Part shown: positions 16,601-16,726 of the stretch, piece after piece
Numbering within the stretch: position 1 is the first letter of the stretch
Layout: every line of letters begins with the position of its first letter
Assembly (NCBI GenBank): GCA_017860335.1
Contig: JAFNAU010000020.1
Coordinates: 1 to 16,726, forward strand
Origin: Bacteroidota bacterium
Lineage (GTDB): Bacteria; Bacteroidota; Bacteroidia; Bacteroidales; Paludibacteraceae
Reading direction: 5' to 3'
Length of the DNA stretch: 16,726 nt
Notes under the pieces: generated by a model
What the model was told of the DNA's origin: nothing
The model's database searches: none
Seen by the model: only the letters and a program-made list of their open reading frames with translations
Translations under genes and position numbers: made by a program

Positions 16601-16726
16601 AAACTGGTCGGTTCCCTCATAACCTGGGTTAGGGGTATAAGTGATCGTTCCATTCGCGTTAATAACTATTGTTCCGTTTGCAGGTTGAAGCAACCCTGTT
16701 GAATTCACCGAAGTTGAATTAAGATT
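10679..16726 (-). CDS. Giant multidomain T9SS-secreted surface protein (adhesin-like), 5' end beyond the window
   Basis: The frame stays open to the right edge, giving at least 2015 residues. The GTG at 16706-16708 is not a credible start because it lies inside a repeat domain. Numbering from that GTG, the order is: end of an Ig-like domain (1-60), SdrD-B-like domain (68-345), Ig-like (346-440), second SdrD-B-like domain (445-735), six cadherin/VCBS-like repeats (735-1412), a region opening with LWVGTTSTVFNTGSNWSAGVVP (1415-1436), a beta-rich stretch to about 1930, and a T9SS type A sorting domain (1932-2009). Acidic loops such as DTDNDGVLD (480-488) suggest calcium binding. Composition is Thr/Asn/Gly-rich, as in extracellular stalk proteins. 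No catalytic domain is seen; adhesion or cell-surface structure is inferred. Signal peptide and promoter are outside the window. It is co-transcribed with the small membrane protein. Confidence 0.93.
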   Translation of the reverse strand, partial: NLNSTSVNSTGLLQPANGTIVINANGTITYTPNPGYEGTDQFEYRVYSSDYPGISDVALVTVKVTDCAANATENLITGKVFVEQLPDDGVYDSSEMGAAGVQVNLYTDANCNGTIDTGDNIGQSTISDLSGNYVFHTQNGYNAKDNFATASFSGNDGGINWTTSWVEQGELSQNVSAGDVRIMADASTSASSNAIRIAGATNGISRSLTFNNATSASLRFSYRKEGINGIPPNAKTLTVTVNGTPVYTIQDGDYAGGTDPNYTEVTIPLTAFNPNSSNTVQFMSSSTLGTTEYFWIDNVELTYFKNPACYIIKVDPSNTNGAYTTSSLNSQTAQFTNIGVCEKVNNLGVLANLVASDDAANTATDIPVVINVLANDVNGKPNPATVTTTGLANQPANGTVQVNEDGTITYTPNPGFSGSDDFEYRVCSLEDPSVCDIALVTVTVSCISIANQNTITGNVYNDVNLNGALNAGETGASGVMVNLFRDTDNDGVLDTGEPLVDTKTTSTLGAYLFEITPPVTTNTYLDQFTSTSTTSSVLATQTYGTTSWTTSWTEIGVTNGFLTAPTRITSTSGLSIEGNGSTTVLGALRTANISTGIAATLSFNVAESGLDMDVNDYVDVQVSTTASGPWTLLKRYTGADGNQTGTGSFDITPYISATTTIRFVTSGVSTMVAGDIVNFDNIQISYNVPTAAKYIVQLAQPLPRGYSLTTPLPSPTGIQTASFTGSGAGDCQNNFGLTSIVAENDINQTPLNTPTSGQLLTNDEGVTSITGATIGGNAFILGTAKQVSGVDDNGNSVANAGSLTINSNGTYTFTPASGFTGTINPVTYTGTGLNGATETAILSIEVLSKLTPGNNPPVAQNDVNSTTVGITINSTVLSNDSDPNGDTITVTSASITLGSAITVAGMDIYGNAVTNAGTVTLNANGTYTYIPASGFIGTVNDITYIISDGKGGTDSAILSINVLQNDGNTIFANDDANTGIRGTTLNGNVLTNDSDPEGNTMNVTAAIANGTTINIGTATAIPNVGTLTLNNNGSYTFVPDAGYTGNVSIPYTICDNGTPTAACDQATLYLTELPTGPVADNDINQVPAGTTATGNVLTNDEYNGTATVTSAQYYNASGILTPLPVGTATPVYTSTGTFAGTMRLNSDGGYSFVPDAGFTGTVPVNYTMSDTYGSDATILTIEVIAAGSLSQNDKPIAQDDVSGTEINTQVSGNALSNDSDVDGNTLTIASATQGGTSVTMGSPTVVAGVDVAGNAVANAGSITLNANGTYTFTPTTGFTGTVNPISYTLSDGNGGNDTANIYITVYPNTGNNVFANDDANTGIVGTTLNGNVLTNDFDPESNTMTVTAATANATTINIGTATYIPNVGTLTLNGNGSYTFVPDADYTGTASIPYTICDNGTPQACDQATLYLTELPTTVKLWVGTTSTVFNTGSNWSAGVVPNQGDDIVFATAANNGGVPALNDLVIPVNDPKTIGSLTNLSEKSLIVPAGASLTVAGVVTGSETNPARIQVLAAENTPNGTLILAGQPCESTVMGTVQLYAKGKKDVETSWVDNVPGSPTFGTTLYGTYQWQHFGVPVEEVIANPTFYKSYLKKYHEDWNQKVTGTTPATTYYAKWENLVNSSMLKAFEGYEITQNVPTTYIIAGKLNYCDKTITLTRKAPLVTGSTDTNINNRYYGLGQNIFGNSYTASIDIDNLVFPPKVEPTVYLYNTGRFTDWATTEGGLNETGLSAGQYTSIPQNTAPAIFDGRIPSMNGFLLIHRGPQPYYESETDDDVTMSLPYINGLVANTRPQTVARKPLSFLKISLASKSTRDNLWLFSQEGTTDKLDDGWDGRKFFGTPTAFIYTENADGPLQVSADATIDGKVLSFYANSDTEYTLQLAKTNLEDYPNLQLIDLRSRTITPLTGDVTTYRFTADSKGLVEKRFIIANSSFIDFNSDKFKFLDGYLSNNNRLIITNFTPKSGTMHLYDISGKTLINRNITPSVNEIPVSLLSGVYILHLQADDKRETIKLIIK
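10682..10915 (-). other. T9SS type A C-terminal sorting domain
   Basis: Residues 1932-2009 of the giant protein have the Por secretion-tail pattern: a strand rich in Asn and hydrophobics (NNNRLIITNFTPKSG), then MHLYDISGKTLINRNI, then EIPVSLLSGVYILHLQ and a final KLIIK. In the family this domain directs the protein through the T9SS outer-membrane channel and is usually cleaved when the cargo is attached to the cell surface. Confidence 0.9.
12473..12796 (-). repeat. Cadherin-like repeat A, copy 2
   Basis: Residues 1305-1412 of the giant protein (NNVFANDDANTG to LTELPTT). By eye it matches copy 1 at about 93 of 109 aligned residues, and the DNA is likewise nearly the same over about 300 bases. 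It contains a Cys pair in TICDNGTPQACD (1391 and 1399), probably a disulfide in the secreted protein. Confidence 0.88.
12809..14506 (-). repeat. Array of four diverged VCBS/cadherin-like repeats
   Basis: Four units of about 110 residues share the plan [AQ-N-D... VLTNDSD...G...V-NAG-ITLNANGTYTF-P-SGFTGTV... Y-ISDGNGG...ILSI-V]. They cover residues 735-843, 849-957, 1071-1180 and 1187-1300. Repeat A copy 1 sits between the second and third units, and repeat A copy 2 follows the fourth. The DNA repeats are degenerate, which suggests an older expansion than the A pair. Confidence 0.8.
13499..13825 (-). repeat. Cadherin-like repeat A, copy 1
   Basis: Residues 962-1070 of the giant protein (NTIFANDDANTG to LTELPTG). 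It lies 343 residues (1029 bases) before copy 2 in protein order, with two diverged VCBS-like repeats between. The Cys pair of copy 2 is conserved here (TICDNGTPTAACD). Confidence 0.88.
14504..15673 (-). repeat. Ig-like + split SdrD-B-like module, copy 2
   Basis: Residues 346-735 hold an Ig-like domain (ending TITYTPNPGFSGSDDFEYRV...VTVSC) and an SdrD-B-like domain that starts NTITGNVYNDVNLNG and ends SLTTPLPSPTGIQTASF. Between the two SdrD-B halves lies an inserted domain at 516-682 (bases 14663-15163) with WTTSWTEIG, a LSIEG strand and DIVNFDNIQISY, like a carbohydrate-binding or jelly-roll sandwich. Confidence 0.7.
15674..16726 (-). repeat. Ig-like + split SdrD-B-like module, copy 1 (cut by window edge)
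   Basis: The first 345 residues repeat the layout of the following module: Ig-like end (NGTITYTPNPGYEGTDQFEYRV), SdrD-B start (NLITGKVFVEQLPDDG...GNYVF), an inserted domain at 131-300 (bases 15809-16318) with INWTTSWVEQGE and YFWIDNVELTYF, then the SdrD-B remainder (CYIIKVDPSNTNGAYTT). Further copies may lie beyond the edge. Confidence 0.7.

Noticed and set aside
12210..16702. Several plus-strand open frames of 62-118 codons opposite the adhesin
   Set aside because: They are antisense shadows of a repetitive Thr/Gly/Asn-rich gene, with no recognisable domains or promoters.
16706..16708. GTG as the start of the giant protein
   Set aside because: The frame remains open to the window edge and the residues around it lie within an Ig-like repeat, aligning with residues near 380-395 of the same protein; the true start is upstream and outside.

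Overview
This looks like chromosomal DNA from a Bacteroidota, probably a Bacteroidales bacterium of the Paludibacter/Dysgonomonas kind. The evidence is a Bacteroidota-type omega subunit next to bamD, a DUF4835/PorD-like gene between coaBC and recN, TAnnTTTG promoter elements, very weak ribosome binding sites, and a giant surface protein ending in a type IX secretion (T9SS) sorting domain. No species is claimed. No tRNA, rRNA, CRISPR array, insertion sequence or phage gene was seen.

Bases 1-8285 plus recN (to 9947) are a plus-strand block of housekeeping genes. The first run is tightly spaced: a family 2 glycosyltransferase resembling polyprenol monophosphomannose synthase, dihydroorotase (pyrC), a CNNM/CorC-type membrane protein broken by an internal deletion, and the FMN transferase lipoprotein ApbE. 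A good promoter then precedes bamD-rpoZ, which ends at a hairpin terminator. After a 246-base gap come coaBC, a PorD-like gene and recN.

A near-perfect hairpin with A and T tracts on its two sides (9962-9990) separates recN from a convergent minus-strand pair that fills the rest of the window. The upstream gene of the pair, whose 5' end lies beyond the right edge, encodes at least 2015 residues. From the N-terminal side it has two Ig-like + SdrD-B-like modules, six cadherin/VCBS-like repeats, a W-G/NWS-type region and a T9SS type A C-terminal domain. Eight bases after its stop is a 225-residue membrane protein with an N-terminal hydrophobic segment, a long Ser/Thr/Asn-rich middle, and a C-terminus made of a PVGEG motif, a short hydrophobic helix and a basic tail.

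The main points for a second look are the adhesin with its C-terminally tagged partner, the split SdrD-B-like folds that each hold an inserted beta-sandwich-like domain, the deletion in the CNNM gene, and a perfect palindrome upstream of recN. BamD and the PorD-like protein belong to the outer-membrane assembly and T9SS machinery that a T9SS cargo such as the adhesin would depend on. They are core genes, however, and their closeness to the adhesin may be incidental.
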